Positions 1-12,900 of a stretch of DNA of 64,000 bases are shown in pieces. Origin of the DNA: Zonotrichia leucophrys gambelii (lineage: Eukaryota > Chordata > Aves > Passeriformes > Passerellidae). The translations under genes were made by a program, and so were the position numbers. The stretch is from the NCBI RefSeq assembly GCF_028769735.1, contig NC_088177.1, positions 25,576,099-25,640,098 of the forward strand. Direction: 5' to 3'. Every line of letters begins with the position of its first letter. Positions within the stretch are counted from its first letter, which is position 1. The notes below the pieces were generated by a model that ran no database searches, was not told the DNA's origin, and was given only the letters and a program-made list of their open reading frames with translations.

Positions 1-2956
1 AAAGGAAAGGTAATGGAAGGCCACTTTGAGGAGCAGGTTTAGGACTATTACTCCAAAGAGTAATTCCTGTGCATAGTACTGATGCATTTTTATTTAGCAT
101 TGAACTAACCTCATTTTTTTGCAAGGATACTTAGAGGCCTTTTAAATCAATTTAGAATTAAGCCAGAAGTCTATAGTATGTTTTGTCAGTTTTAAATTGC
201 ACACACCAAGGTTGATCAAGGTTTAGGAGCTCACAGCTACTGCATCTCATGGGGACCTCCCAAAGATCAGCCACAATGCACATGACAGATCACTGGTTAT
301 CAATTCCCCAAATGCAGTCTTCCAGCTTCCACTGAGTTTCTACTATCATGTTTAACCTCTAAGTTGAAAACCAAAATTATGTTCTGGGAGGCTCCCCTCA
401 AAAGGTTGCTAATCCTTGTTTTTCAGTTAGTTTGATATCACAGAATCACAGAATGGTTGCAATTGGAAGGGACCCAGAAGGATCGAGTCCTTAGGGAAAT
501 GGCCCATCTGAGGTTTGACCCCACAACCTTGGTGTTACTTGTACCTTGCACTTCATGACAATAGAGAAGTAAAGAAATGCCACCATTCTTTTTTCAAGTA
601 GCACTCCCCTTGAAGAGTACATGGAATACAATGGAAACCAGAAGTCATGCTGCTTATTTAACAGCATACAGAAACAAGCACCTAAAAGCTGTTCATTTCA
701 CTACATCCAACTCAGTGCTGTAACAAAAGAAGTCATGGATTCTGTGTTTTTTCCAGTACACTGTACAGTTACTTTCTTCCAGAACAATCCCTAGGCAACT
801 GACTACCTTCCAAACAAACATATGCTTTTAGTATGTGACCTAGTACTATGCAAGGATTGAGTGAGCTCATTTTCACAGGTGGGTGAGGCACAGTAACAGG
901 CAATACATAACAATTTAAAATGCTGTTGCCTGTGTGAGTGCAGTATAGAAAGCTGCATAGTAAATTACTGCAAGTGAGCTGGTTTATTCACTTCCTCTGT
1001 CATGCTTCACTGTTTGATTCATTGCACATTGTGGGACTGGAGAAGTGCTCATGCATTAGTTTAGCAGTTTAGGTTAGTGTTCCTTCTGTCATACCTGAAT
1101 TGTACATTAAAAGCAGGTATTTTCTACAGTGGAAAAATACACCAATGTGAGGCTGGTCCCAGTCACCCACAAACATATCATTGAAATCATAGAACTCTGG
1201 GATGTGGTCCTTGAGTACCAAATGGTGCAGCAGAAAAGTTTTTAAAATATTTTATTATGCTAGCTTTCTATATTGCATTCACCAAATAATAAAATATTAT
1301 TACAAATCAAATACCAGGAACTAAGGCACTTCTTGTCAGAGAAGACCCAAAATAACTCAAATGTCCAAAATAGTTTGTACTAACACACAGTGAACTACAA
1401 AAATGGCACATTTCTTGAAGAGTATTGTATTAAAATGTTTTTAAAAGCTGGAGTAGATAAAAATTTATGTAGTATTTAAAAAATAGGAAATTATTTGCTG
1501 TCTACAGCTATCTATATTCCAGCATGAACAGTGGTAAATTTGTATTTGTAGTGGGCTCTGCAGCTTTTACAAGAGATAATAGAATGGCTCATCATTTTGG
1601 ACATGTGCAGTCCAAATAATCTACTATAATTATTCTTCCATAATAGTAAAAGTATAAATATTGTTTGTATCTGTGAAATTACTGAATGAGCATAATACAT
1701 TAATACTTCAATTATTAGAAAGAGCTGTAAAAGTAAAGTGCCAGTAGGGACTCCTCATTTTTAGAGAAAATTGCATTCTTTAAAACTGTAATTTCAAATT
1801 AAAAAGTCATAGAGTTTGTATAGATTGCTTACAGACCAAAGCATATCTTCATGCCTGTGATAATAATGCTTTTGATGTCAGTGTGGAGATGCCCAAACTG
1901 GCTTTCAGTTAACAGGTACCATTTTATTAAAACAGCAAAGCTCACCTGTGTCTCAGAGAAAGTATTTCTCACTTGAAGTTAATTTTTTTTTTCTGTGAGA
2001 CTGATAGCAGATTTTTCTGGTTTCTAACCTCCTAATTTCTAGTCTGGTACCATAAATCAACAGAACTGTGCAATCAAATAAAGATATTAAATGCTGCATT
2101 TTGGGATAAAAGGAAGACTTAGTTTAAGTGATATATTTTTCTAAGTGTGTTTCTATAGCTTTTCAGATAAGATAAATCCTGTATTTGGATGTCTTTAACA
2201 GTTCTTAGATTACACTAACAATTGCACATAATTCAAAGCCAAATATTGTCTGCCTACAGTATATCTGGTATACTGAAAGGTCAACAGATACATTCTGATT
2301 TAAAAAAAACAACACCAGAAACCCCCAGAAGTTTCTAAAGGAAATATAACATTTTATGAAGATATCTAGCAAACTTTTCTCTTTTTTTTAATTAAAAATT
2401 TTAGAATAAACATTTTTATGAAGCAACTCTGTAAAGTGCAGAATGACCTCAAATCCCATAGAACATAGCAGCCAGTCAGGGGGTTAATCAGCTAGAGAAA
2501 TCAGAGCTTTAAAAAAGTGAACATTACCAGGAAATGTATGTGTGACAAACTAAATTATTCTGTATGGTATACTTCATGGCTGATTCATAACTTGCAAAAG
2601 CACTCAAGAGCAAAATTTAGTTGGAATCTTGTTAAATTTTTCATGACTATAAGAGATATAAGCATTAAATTAAGAAGTGATATGTAAGACAGTTTCTAAT
2701 TATGTGATGTTCCCATTATGTGATGTTATTCATGCTGTTGTTTTTTAAGATAAGGCACAGACTAGTCATGGACCAATAAAATATGCTTGGGACTTACAGG
2801 AATTTAAATACATATGCAGAAAACTTGAGTATCTTTCAGCAAGCCATACTGAAAGTGAACCCCCAACCTACTTATATATCAATATAACTACATTAGAATG
2901 ACCCTCACCAGGGGGAATTTGGAGGTATAATAGTACTTCTATTTTGTGTATTTTCT
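1..2956 (-). other. CYBRD1 3' UTR and/or downstream flank
   Basis: This is AT-rich DNA without a convincing coding frame. As I recall, mammalian CYBRD1 has a 3' UTR of several kilobases, so much of this may be transcribed. Candidate minus-strand AATAAA signals lie at 1923-1928, 1251-1256 and 89-94, and I cannot say which is used. A CR1 fragment sits at 438-545. Confidence 0.5.
438..545 (-). mobile_element. CR1 LINE 3'-end fragment
   Basis: The stretch begins with a repeated CAGAATCACAGAAT block followed by GGTTGCAATTGGAAGGGACC. This is the reverse complement of the usual CR1 tail (octamer ATTCTRTG repeats preceded by a GGTCCCTTCCA-type sequence). It ends near a CACAACCTTGGTGTTA stretch that often marks short 5'-truncated CR1 copies. 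The element is in minus orientation and very short. Confidence 0.75.
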
Positions 2957-3257
2957 TTACATAGTTGATCTTTGTCCTGCTTCATCAAATTTTATGTTTT
3001 GTTTTCTGGCTGCTTCAGTATTGCTCCTCAGATCAGATTTATCTGCATTACTACTGTTTGTCATTGTGGATTCTGCTTCTGTGCCTTCAGGAGTTGCTCC
3101 AATGGGGCTCAGAATTTTTGCATTCTCCGCTGGGGGCCGCTTCCAATGGGGCCTGCTTGCCATCCACAAAATAAGTGAACCAAATATGACAAGCAAAAGA
3201 CCAAGGCAGTTGACCAAAATTGCTTCTGGTGGGGATTCACTGTATGCAGGATTTTTC
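2957..3257 (-). CDS. CYBRD1: CYBRD1 coding exon 4 (terminal)
   Basis: The acceptor is CCCCTTTCAAAG. It encodes the last transmembrane helix ([17 protein letters not shown]) after [12 protein letters not shown], then a polar cytosolic tail of about 60 residues ending EAGQRSTM and a stop at 2957-2959. The tail is poorly conserved apart from its end. The plus-strand open frames over this exon are shadows. Confidence 0.96.
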
Positions 3258-6200
3258 CTTTGAAAGGGGAAAAAGAAAGAAGAGGTCAGAAAAGATTGTT
3301 TTAAAGACAATCCTGGTATAAAAACAGCAGTCTCCAGCTAGGTAGGTCTTTTAATACAAACAAAACAAAACAGTGTCCCAATACTGGATGCTTACTATTC
3401 TGGGCAAATGGAAGTGTATTTGCAACAAATAACCTTAATAAACAAGTGGAAACAAATACTTACAAAGCAAATATAAGCTTTTCTGTGATTCCCATGAGGG
3501 CTGTTGCAATCACTGTTGCAAAGATGGTGAGACCTGAATAAACGTGTATTGGCATGAGAGCTGCGCGGAGACGAACTGGAGCGAACGGGAGCAGAAAGAC
3601 AGCAAAACCCACAAACAGCTACAACCACAAGAGATTCATAGTTAGGGCTACATGGAAAACAAGCTGCACTTCTCAAGCAGAACAAAAATAGTCATAAAAT
3701 TCCATTCTATTATGTCTTCAGGTAAAAATTTGAAAATAATTGGCATTTCTGTTTTTTAATGTGTTTCCTATCAAAATCAAAGCAAAATTCTGGATTAGGA
3801 CTTGGGAAGCAGATTTTAAATATTTTATAAAGCATCCTACATGATATCAGTGTCTAAACTTACTGATAGTGCTCAAACTTCAGTGTCACTAATGCACTAA
3901 TATAATAAAGGTGTGAGGAGCCACACTGTTACAGTCTTGTCAAGTCCTGTTATCTGCTTCTTGCAGATTTGCACATAAAGGAACATCAAAAGACAGTCTA
4001 ACCTTCTGACTTGAGTGGATTAAATAATTTTATCTTGTTAGAATTTCAGTTAAATTTAAGTGCCTATCTTTAGAAGGGGAATGGTCTCTCAATATATTGA
4101 TCACATGGCATTTACAGTGGCATCAAGTTGTTCAGGGTCATTAGTCCTCCTATTAGCACTAATTTTGTGATGGAAAATAACCTATCATGTCCCATGGTTG
4201 CATCCACAGGCTTGCCCAGTCATGCTGAGGTTGCAGCCCTTCTTTAGTTTGTTTTACTGTTACTCACCCCTGCTGCTAAATTAGGCCCAATGCATGAATT
4301 TGTATTTCATCCTGCTTTAACTCAGTTCTTGAGTTTTATCTTTCCATAATGGATTAGAGAGCCTGGTATTTTCTCCCTGGGAAGCTTTTTAGTACGCCAT
4401 AATCAAATCATCTCTTAATCTTAGATCTGCTAAACAGCTGGAGTTTTTAAAGTCTTGCAATGGAAAATAGCTTTTCCAGCCCACAAATTACTTTTCCAGA
4501 ATTTCTTTGGGTTTGTTGGTTTTTACTTTTCTACATTTTTGCCCTATTCTTAAATTTAAGTCAGTGTACTATACTGTATTAACCTACATTTGGCTAATTA
4601 CAATATAGTTACAGTATTTCAAATTAAAAAGGCAGGCAGAGTATTATGTGAGCATACGACTGACATGTCCCTTCTGGTAAGTGCCAAGTGATTTCTCTGT
4701 TAACAAAGATACTGCTTTATGACTATTCTTTATAGTGCTCAGTTGCTCAACAAACATCAGTCTCTGACTGGAGATTTACGTCCCAGATTGGAGGAAGGAA
4801 CACTGAGAATCTTTTGATGTGACAGGTGAGGCATTAAGTGCCATTGATCATGTTTATAGTAGCAAAATGAAAAGTAGAACTAAGATTTTAGTCACAATTC
4901 TTCATTTAACCATTAGAAAAAATACTGATACTCAGTGATGTGGCAGCACAGACTTCCTTGAAATAGTTGCATTATTAGGACAAACTTAATTTTAACGTTT
5001 TTTCTTATTCATTCATATTCATTCTTATTTATTTATTCAGCTGTAGAGAATATACTCAGCAATGCTGCAACATGCTTTCCTTTTTTATAAATATTAAAAA
5101 CACTATTTCAACACTATTTCCTGTACCTCTTGGCCTGAGCAGTGAAGAATAAACTCCAGAACCCAAATACCTTAGCTGAGGCTTTTTTGTGCTTGATCAT
5201 AGATAATTAAGTCTTTTTTTCTTTTTAGTGTTTTGGGAAAAAATATTTGAAGGAGCAAAATAAATTTCCATTGTGTAATAACAGTATAGGGAGTTCAGAA
5301 TGCATATGCAAAGCATCTGTATGTGTTCTGTAAATTTCAGGGCATGGTTGCTCTTCTTTGCCAAATGCAAAACACATTAAGTTAGCTCATTTTACATTAC
5401 AATAATGCTAATTCTCTGCCAAGAGGAGCAGTTAGAAGCATGCCCACAAACATCTATCAAAGTTCTGCTGATTCAGGAAAACTGGTTAGCAAGTAGTAGC
5501 TCATTCAGGCATCAGATCCTTTACATCTCTACTGCTCCCTGATGCACTTGTTTTGCTGATTAGAAAAGTCTTGAGGCCAAGAAATCACTATTTAAATTTA
5601 TGATAGCTGAAAAACAAAAACAAAACAAAACAAAATTAAAAAAAAACAAACCTAAAAAACTACTTGTTACTTCATTTGAGACTTCCTTAATAAATGCTCT
5701 AAGTATATTTAAATATGCTGCCAACAAACCAAGTAACTTGCTGTAAGTTCAGGAGTTTATAGGGCTTAGAAACACATTACACTGTAACTGTATTGTGGGT
5801 TAATGGCCATTTTGCCAGCAAATAAACAAAATAGGCTTAAAAATGCATTTTTCTTCAAAGTCAGTGATCCAGTATTTGTACATTTACATAATAATTTGCC
5901 AAATCAGAGTGTCAAATGGCTATCCCAGTAGTTATGATGTACTAGCAAGAGCCTATTTTGCCTGAATTACTAAAAACATTCTTCAAATGTACAACCTGTT
6001 TATAAATAGTTAGATTCTGACCTGCAGAGAATAAAATATAACAGCAGCCAGCCCAATCCAGCTGTGCAGACTGTACATGTTAGGAATGTTCCCGGCATTG
6101 TGGAAATCAAACGCGGCTACCACGGAAACGATTGCAAGAATCATAGCTGTAGTATTTAATCCAGCATGTATGAACTTCATTAGGAGTTTGCTGCACTTCC

Positions 6201-9200
6201 AGGTCCAGGGCAATCTGTACACAATAATAGCTGAAGAAAGAAGAGAAACAAGATTTTAGGCCGTATAGAATAATTTCTTTCAGATGTTAATAATTATGCA
6301 TAATTCACATAGGGACATTGTAAATTACAGCAAAATCCAACCTTAAGTCTTCTAAAAAGTCTATTAAAAGGTTTTTTCTCATACACTTAGCATAGCATAC
6401 TCTGAAAATACAGCTGAGGCTTAAATATAGCTTCTTAGGGATTTCTTCTCAATTATAAAAAATCCCACAAACTTAAATGTGTTTCAAAAAAAAACCCCAG
6501 AAAATAACTTGGTGTCATCTTTTCCTCAGTCATTAAATTGATTTAACAGGGATTTGGCATAGGATTTTGATTTTTCTGCTACTAGTCAGATTGGAGCAAT
6601 ATAGCCTGATTTTTATATTGAGAAAGCATGCAGAATTATTTTATAATATTTATTCTCTTTGCAACTTTGGATAATGCTATTCTCTAATTGCATAGATACT
6701 GATATGACTGTCTATTACATTGATATCAATAAGACTACTTTGAATGGGAAAATGCTCTTCAGCATAAGGGAATCATAATCTGACTTTAGAGACAAAAGTA
6801 TTTAACAAATACAACTTGGCCTTCTTGGCTACCTGGGTACACACTGGCTCATGTTCAGCCAGCAGGCAATAATATCCTGCATTAGACTATTATTAACGAA
6901 CTTAGTACTAATGATAATGACTTCTAATTTTGTAAAACAGATGTGTCAAAAGGCCCCAAAACAAATTTCAACATCCCATGAGGATATTCCTAATAAATTT
7001 TTCTTGCCATATGTCCCACAGTATTGTCAATAATTTATTCATGGTGCAGCAGAGTACTGGACTCTGTTTGAAGAAAATTTAATGAGCATAGGTCCTTATC
7101 TCAGTTTTTAGTCTTTGATCTCAGAGGGCGAAGTCTGGGCTACAATTTTTATATAATATTTTTTTGTTGTCATCTAGCTGATTGAACTTCCAAAAGCACT
7201 ATCAAACTCCCTAGTCACTTGTTCACATAGACTCAGATCTCTGTTTGGGCCTTGAATTTTCAAAGTTGTTTCCCATAAACATTACAGTAGAAAACCAAGG
7301 AATAACTGACTAATTTGGCCAGTTGTTAACAATACCATTCATTACCAAATGAGTAATAGTTTGGCCAGTTGATAACATTCATTATCATGTTACATGCCAC
7401 AGCACAGTTCATAGACATGGTATTGTAGTTTGATTTAATCATCTTCATCTTTCCGTGAGGGCTTTGTGTGAACTTACACATTACAATTTCAGCAGATTTG
7501 GTTAATCACTGTGAAAAGATACAGTTTTATTTCCCCATCACCCCTTCTGTGTGCTTCTCCCGGCCTTTCTCATAACTGGTGCTTTTCTAACCTGCAGGAG
7601 GAAAGACGACAGTCTGGGGAACAAAGGGGAGAGAAGGAAGATTCACCTTTCAGTGAGTACAGGCTCTTAAAAACTTACTGAGATGTGATATGTAACTTCA
7701 TGTCAAAATTAAACAGCCCAGGTTAAAACATTCACTTAGAATGTTTGCTGGTGACACGGTGAAGCAGCCTCATAAAGAGCCTTCTCAAGGGAGAACATTT
7801 CTAGTACTGTTAAGAAATTTGACAGTCTAGGCACCCTGGACGGAGCTTTTTGACTCAGACCTTAATCCTGTTTTGAACTATGATTTTAAAACACATCACA
7901 CAGAGCAGAGTTACCTTGCAATATTTTTATATGGCATGGGACATCTGTCCTTTAATAAAAGTCTAGAGTTATTGACTAACAATACAACATTTCCATCCTT
8001 TGTATAGACTAATAAACTCAGGAAACAATTGGTTTAATTATTATTTTAAATCCTCTACTCAAATTTAACCAAGTTTTTGTTTTTTAGCTACACCTTCCTT
8101 CTTTCAACTACTTATCTTTCTTGTATGTGTCCAAAGAGCTATGTGATTTCTCACTCTCATCCAAATTGCTTTGAATTCAGTGGCAGACTTCCATCAGCCA
8201 AATTTGAATCAGATTCACAGTGGTATCTTATCTGTTGGTATTTCATCTGATATACTACAATACCTCTTCAGTCTCCAACTTTGCTTTTCCTATTATATGA
8301 TAGGAGTTCCTCCCTAGATTATGCTGTGTTATTAGTGAATTCCTTGTATGCATGTGGTTTCTTAGCTATGGTAAACTTCCATTTACTGTATGTATATCCT
8401 TACCCAAACAGGGCTTGGGGCAACACCCTTTCTCTGTGACACAGGGAAAAAACTGAGTTTCAGAGGAAATAAAATAGAAAATACATAGGAAAAAGCTGCG
8501 GAAAGCCTCTCCTAATTTTCTTCAAAAGTTCTATGCTTATTTATTAAAAAAAACCAGGTTGAGCACATTAAATAGTATAGATCTTAGTGAAGTCAACAGG
8601 TGGTTTTCATTGCTTATTTATAGCCTGAAATTACATTCCCTGTTGCGCAATATTATGTAAAACAACTTTAAAATATCGTTTATTGCTCAATACTGGTTTG
8701 CAGCTTGAAGCCACAAGAAGGCTGAGAACAGTCCCAACTCCCACTCAAAACCAAAAATTTACAGTGTATGTTCAAATCACAACATTCTCTTCATAGCCAG
8801 AACAAGACAGCCTTTGGCATCTTCCAGCCTTTTGACTGGGTGGAAGTGTAATGGGAAAATGTTAGTCCACGACTGAACACTATGAAATCCAAAGTCCATA
8901 CATTCATAAAGAAATTAAAAATTAAAAAAAAAAAAAAAGAAAAAAGAAGAAGCAACCCTGTATCTTAAAGATTATATGTTATTTAAGCAACAGAATAAAT
9001 GATTCATTAAAGAGATATGCTTCACAAAACAATTCACCATAAGTCTAGCCTGAAGAAAACTGCATTTTAATAATACTTGTGGTGCTACATTTTTTCTGGC
9101 AAAAACCCTGTTCCTGGATCAAGCTTCTGTGGTACTGAAATTTCCTTTCTCTTCTTGGGACATGGAAGAGAGGCAGAAGAGAAACTTTCCTAGGGCAACA

Positions 9201-9764
9201 TTTCTGGCATTTCGATTTTCAACTTGCATAAATTCCAGCTGCCTAGAAAAAACACACCTCGCAGGCATTACTCAAAGTACACGGCAATCCCCGGGCCAGG
9301 ATAAACAAGTGCTTGCAGAAAAAAACCCCAAAACAACCCAAACCCCATATGTAGCAATTTTGGCTTATTACAAGGGACTCTTTGTCCCTCCCCGGGAGCG
9401 CTGGCTCCCCTGCACTGCGGAGCGAGTGCTGCGCTCCCGGCCGGGGGCTGTCCCTGCGGCTCGGCCCGGAGCCTCCCTGGCCGCGGAGCCCCGGCCGCGC
9501 CGCCCCGGCCCCAGGCAGGCCCGGCTCCCCCGCAGCCCCGCGCCGACCGCTCCGCGCCGACCCGGGCCCCGACTCACCGATGCCCTGGATGAAGACGAAG
9601 CCCGTGATGATGAGGACGGGGTGCCAGTTGAATTCCGCCGCGCTGCCGTCCCAGCTCAGCCCCTCGCGGTAGTGCAAGACCCAGACGAGGGAGAGGATGA
9701 CCGACACGAAGCCGACCAGCAGCGAAGAGGCCAGGAACGCCAAGAATCGCCCGTAGTCCTCCAT
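2957..9764 (-). CDS. CYBRD1: CYBRD1, cytochrome b reductase 1 (Dcytb), whole gene, 4 coding exons
   Basis: Joined coding exons are 9764-9578, 6230-6022, 3618-3464 and 3257-2957: 852 nt, 283 aa plus stop, against about 286 aa as I recall for human. All introns are GT-AG and the phases close exactly. The product is a six-helix cytochrome b561-family membrane protein that passes electrons from cytosolic ascorbate across the membrane to reduce ferric iron (also copper) outside the cell, supplying ferrous iron for uptake. The four histidines expected to ligate the two hemes are all present (H48, H84, H118, H157 in this numbering). The start lies in [10 protein letters not shown] with A at -3. The C-tail ends DEAGQRSTM, as I recall for mammals. 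The cytosolic tail is the most diverged part. The frame has no break, so this is an intact gene. Confidence 0.97.
3464..3618 (-). CDS. CYBRD1: CYBRD1 coding exon 3
   Basis: The acceptor is GTTGTAG and the donor is GCTTT|GTAAGT. It translates as [14 protein letters not shown], then LMPIHVYSG with heme ligand H157, then [15 protein letters not shown]. The arginine-rich loop (VRLRAALM) is typical of the Dcytb branch of cytochrome b561 proteins. It is 155 nt and leaves two bases for exon 4. Confidence 0.95.
3619..9577 (-). other. CYBRD1 introns 1 and 2
   Basis: Intron 2 (3619-6021) and intron 1 (6231-9577) are AT-rich. They hold A-rich low-complexity runs at about 5608-5651 and 8917-8951, and a local imperfect duplication of a TTTGGCCAGTTG segment at about 7313-7377. 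I see no further exon, RNA gene or clear transposon in them. Confidence 0.7.
6022..6230 (-). CDS. CYBRD1: CYBRD1 coding exon 2
   Basis: The acceptor is TTCTTCAG and the donor is CTGCAG|GTCAGA. It begins [14 protein letters not shown], with heme ligand H84 in the IHAGLN motif and H118 in MYSLHSW, and covers transmembrane helices 2 to 4. It ends in phase 0 at LQ. Its 209 nt plus the one base carried from exon 1 make 70 whole codons. Confidence 0.97.
9578..9764 (-). CDS. CYBRD1: CYBRD1 coding exon 1
   Basis: This exon encodes residues 1-62 plus the first base of codon 63: the first transmembrane helix ([16 protein letters not shown]), then FNWHP with heme ligand H48. The donor reads ATCG|GTGAGT. 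The start ATG at 9764 has A at -3 and G at +4. The open frame continues upstream without a stop, but the family starts at this methionine. The exon lies inside a CpG island. Confidence 0.96.
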
Positions 9765-9848
9765 CTTTCGAGCCCCGTGCCCTGCAGAGAGTGCCGCGAT
9801 GGAGGGGCGGGCCGGCGGCCGGGTGGGGCCGGGCTCGGGCTCGGCGGG

Positions 9849-9885
9849 CACGGGAGGGGACGGGACGGGACAGAACGGGATGGAC
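9849..9885. repeat. GGGAC pentanucleotide repeat in CYBRD1 promoter
   Basis: Degenerate tandem copies of GGGAC/GGGAT lie about 85-120 bp upstream of the CYBRD1 start codon, within the CpG island. It may be length-variable. Confidence 0.7.
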
Positions 9886-9990
9886 GCAGCAGGGGCGGGA
9901 GCGGGGCGGCACTCCGCGATCCTCCGCGCCCCTCCACCCTGCCTTCTGTGAGCGTCCCGTCGCAGTAAGAACTCCGCCTTAGAAAATAAT

Positions 9991-12900
9991 GTTCTGTGTC
10001 AGCCTGTGCCTTGCCGTGGTGACGGCTCGACTGCGCGCCCCCCGGCAGCCAAGGAAGGGAGCGGGTGGTCACGGGTTTTGTGCCGAGAGGCTGTTGGGGA
10101 GTTCACAGACCCGCCAGAAAGATAAGCCACCACAGCCATAAGCACTTACAGATAAAGTAGGAGTGCTGTTATGAAGAAGAGACAGCGCGCACAGAAAATG
10201 CAGAGGAGGAGAAGCGCACTTAAAGACACTGATGTACTTACCTGGAGCACAGTCTTGCCATCATGATCGCCCCCTTCTCACTGGATTCATCGAGTGCTCC
10301 AGATATGGTACAGATACTAACCAGTTACATATGTGGAGCCTGGCCTAAGTGTGCAGGAAGATGTGGACATTGTTTTGTTGAATAGCACAAATATATCAAA
10401 CGTCCACTAGCAAAGAAAGAGAATGCATAAACAGAAAATTCCAATAGGTATGGAAAGGCCCATTATAGGGAAGTTAGAGAGGAAAACAGAAGAAGAAAAA
10501 AAACCAACAGAATTGCTAAAGAGACAATAGACCTGCCAAAAATATAACATGATTGATTAGACCAGCTTGGTCAAGTCACATAGTCAGCAGTTACTTTTTG
10601 TTTTGGTGTAGAACATTCAGCTGGCTCTGAACCCTGTCAAATGTGGTAGGAGGATATGCCCAAACATATATTCAACACTAATTTTCTGCTATTTGATTGG
10701 CTTACTTTAAAAATATATATAGTGTTGAACTCCATATGAATTAGAAGTTTGTTATTTGATTGAGATTCTAAAAAATATACTATGTACTCTGGCTAGCATT
10801 TGATCTCTCTGGTATCACACTTAAACCGAGGCCTAGAAAATGAAAGGAAATGGTTTTATGAAACTTAAAATAGTTTCTGTAGAATACTGCCAATTCAAAC
10901 ATCATACTTACTAAAGTGTTGGAAATATCTACATAGAGACATGAAGACCAAGCCAGATTGGAGTGGGATGCAAATATACTCCTTCATTATTGTCCTTAAT
11001 CCCCTAAAAATACACCCTGACATTTTAAAGAAAAGCTTGGCTTGAGCAGCACTTGTATAAAGACATTTAACTTTAGTTTGAATGGATTTGGTGTGACCTG
11101 CTCTCAGGATTTAACTGGTTACTCATTTTACTCACAATGGCAAGTAGAACACTTGTATTGTTAAATTTCACAAGTCACAGCATCTAAGAGAAGATCCAAG
11201 CCCTAAATCTTCTGATGAATGCACTCATGCATAATCTTGCCAGGGTGCCAGATTGTCATTAGCTTATGAGACATACAGGTCATCTTAATATTATGGTCAG
11301 AAAAATTTTACTTTTGTCTCTGTGAAGCATAAAAACTGACATAAATGTTTATTTTAATTTGCCTCCTATGAACCTAAATCTCCCGATGGCAGAATGCTTC
11401 CAGTTCCCCCTGATTTCAACAAGCTTTAATTACATCCAGTATCCCAACAGTCCCATTTAGGAATCTTCTACTCAAGTGGATTTTACTTAAACTAAAACTG
11501 TATCTCTCAGAAGATTTTGTGAATTCCTATAGCTCAAACTGGTTTACCCTGCTAAAGCAGCAAATAACAAGATCAGACACAAAATTCCATTGAGCTGAAT
11601 ATGAAGCCTAGTTTTAACAAGTAATGATGAACAATTTAAAAAAATATAATTGAAGAAATTCTAAGGCTTAGAGATTGTTAAATAAATCAAACCAGAACAA
11701 AGTGCAAAATGATTTGTTAGACAAAGTGAAATGTTCTTTATAGAACATCTGTAATGCAGAAGAGATTTCAGGCAGCACCATTAGTAACTCTGGTCTGTAT
11801 TTCTCTAAATTTTCTGTTCTTCCACCTCTTCATGCCTGCCTGGTGCAAATATCAGATTGGTGCAGAATCAGAAGCAATCCTTAGCACAGCTACGATGTCT
11901 GAGGGGATTTCATGTTTACTTGGGGTGGGCTCTCAACATGATACAGTTGACTGCTGAGGGCTGAATGACGCACTTGATAATCTGTTTGGAAAATAACCCC
12001 CCACATAAAAAGGAAAGTACCCTGTATAGGACTTTTAAGTGTCCTTGCAAGAATGCAATAAACACCTGGTTTTGTTAATCATTACTGTGGATAGGTTCTA
12101 CAGCAGTTCGTAATCTCTACTCTTTTCCAGAGCTTCCTAGGGACAATGATATCTTTCCAGTACATCACCAACTCTGTCAGTGTATATTCCCTCTTAGCAG
12201 TTCTGTTGGGACATGATATAACATGCACTTCTTTTTTTGGATTGCTGCATTGTCAGATGTAGGATAACTGTGACTTCAGACCTGGAAGAACTTCAAAGTA
12301 GACAGACAAAAATTCACAGATTATTTTGAAGAGGTAGCAATGGATTCCTGCCAGTGTTACACGTATGGTACTTGGCAACTGCTGGCATCATTCTGTACCA
12401 TTCATACATTTTGAGAGCAGCAGCCTAAACATAAGTGTACATTAATGCTTATCAAAGCAACACACCATGTCACCACAGGCCATTATTTTGTGCTTCTGAT
12501 GTAAATTTTTAATACAGGAAGTGTTTCTAATTTCAAGTGACCAATAACTGACTTGTCAGAGCTGTACTTAGAATAAGATTAGTCTTTTACCAGCTACAAC
12601 TTTGTCTTTTTTTTCTATGCTGGACAAGTCATTTAAGACCTAAGCCTTAGACCTGGATATTCCAGATAAGTTACAGTATCTCTTAAAGCATTTGGAGGAG
12701 TTTTTCAGAAACCTGGTGACTGTTCATTTTATAAACAAACAAAAGTGCTGAGATTGTCCAGTCAGTTTTGTTCTGGCAGATAATTTAATTTAGCTTTGTG
12801 GAAGCTTTAGAAATACCTCTGTAGAAGTTATCTTACCAGGAGTAACCCAGAAAAAGGAGTTCAAGTAATTAGTGTTTGAATGGCACAAACCAGGATGATC

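Larger units (their letters stand above)
9380..9990. promoter_or_regulatory. CpG island over CYBRD1 promoter and exon 1
   Basis: GC content jumps abruptly from the AT-rich background, with dense CpG over CYBRD1 exon 1 and about 225 bp upstream of its ATG. The 5' UTR must start shortly above 9764. No clear TATA box is visible, which fits a CpG-island promoter. Long open frames on both strands here come from the GC-rich composition. Confidence 0.8.

Noticed and set aside
2946..3263. 105-codon plus-strand frame opposite CYBRD1 exon 4
   Set aside because: It is the antisense shadow of a conserved coding exon, with no protein similarity of its own.
9129..10072. Open frames on both strands around CYBRD1 exon 1 (279 codons plus, 138 codons minus)
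   Set aside because: They are composition shadows in the CpG island. Only the frame containing [10 protein letters not shown] is coding, and only for 9764-9578.
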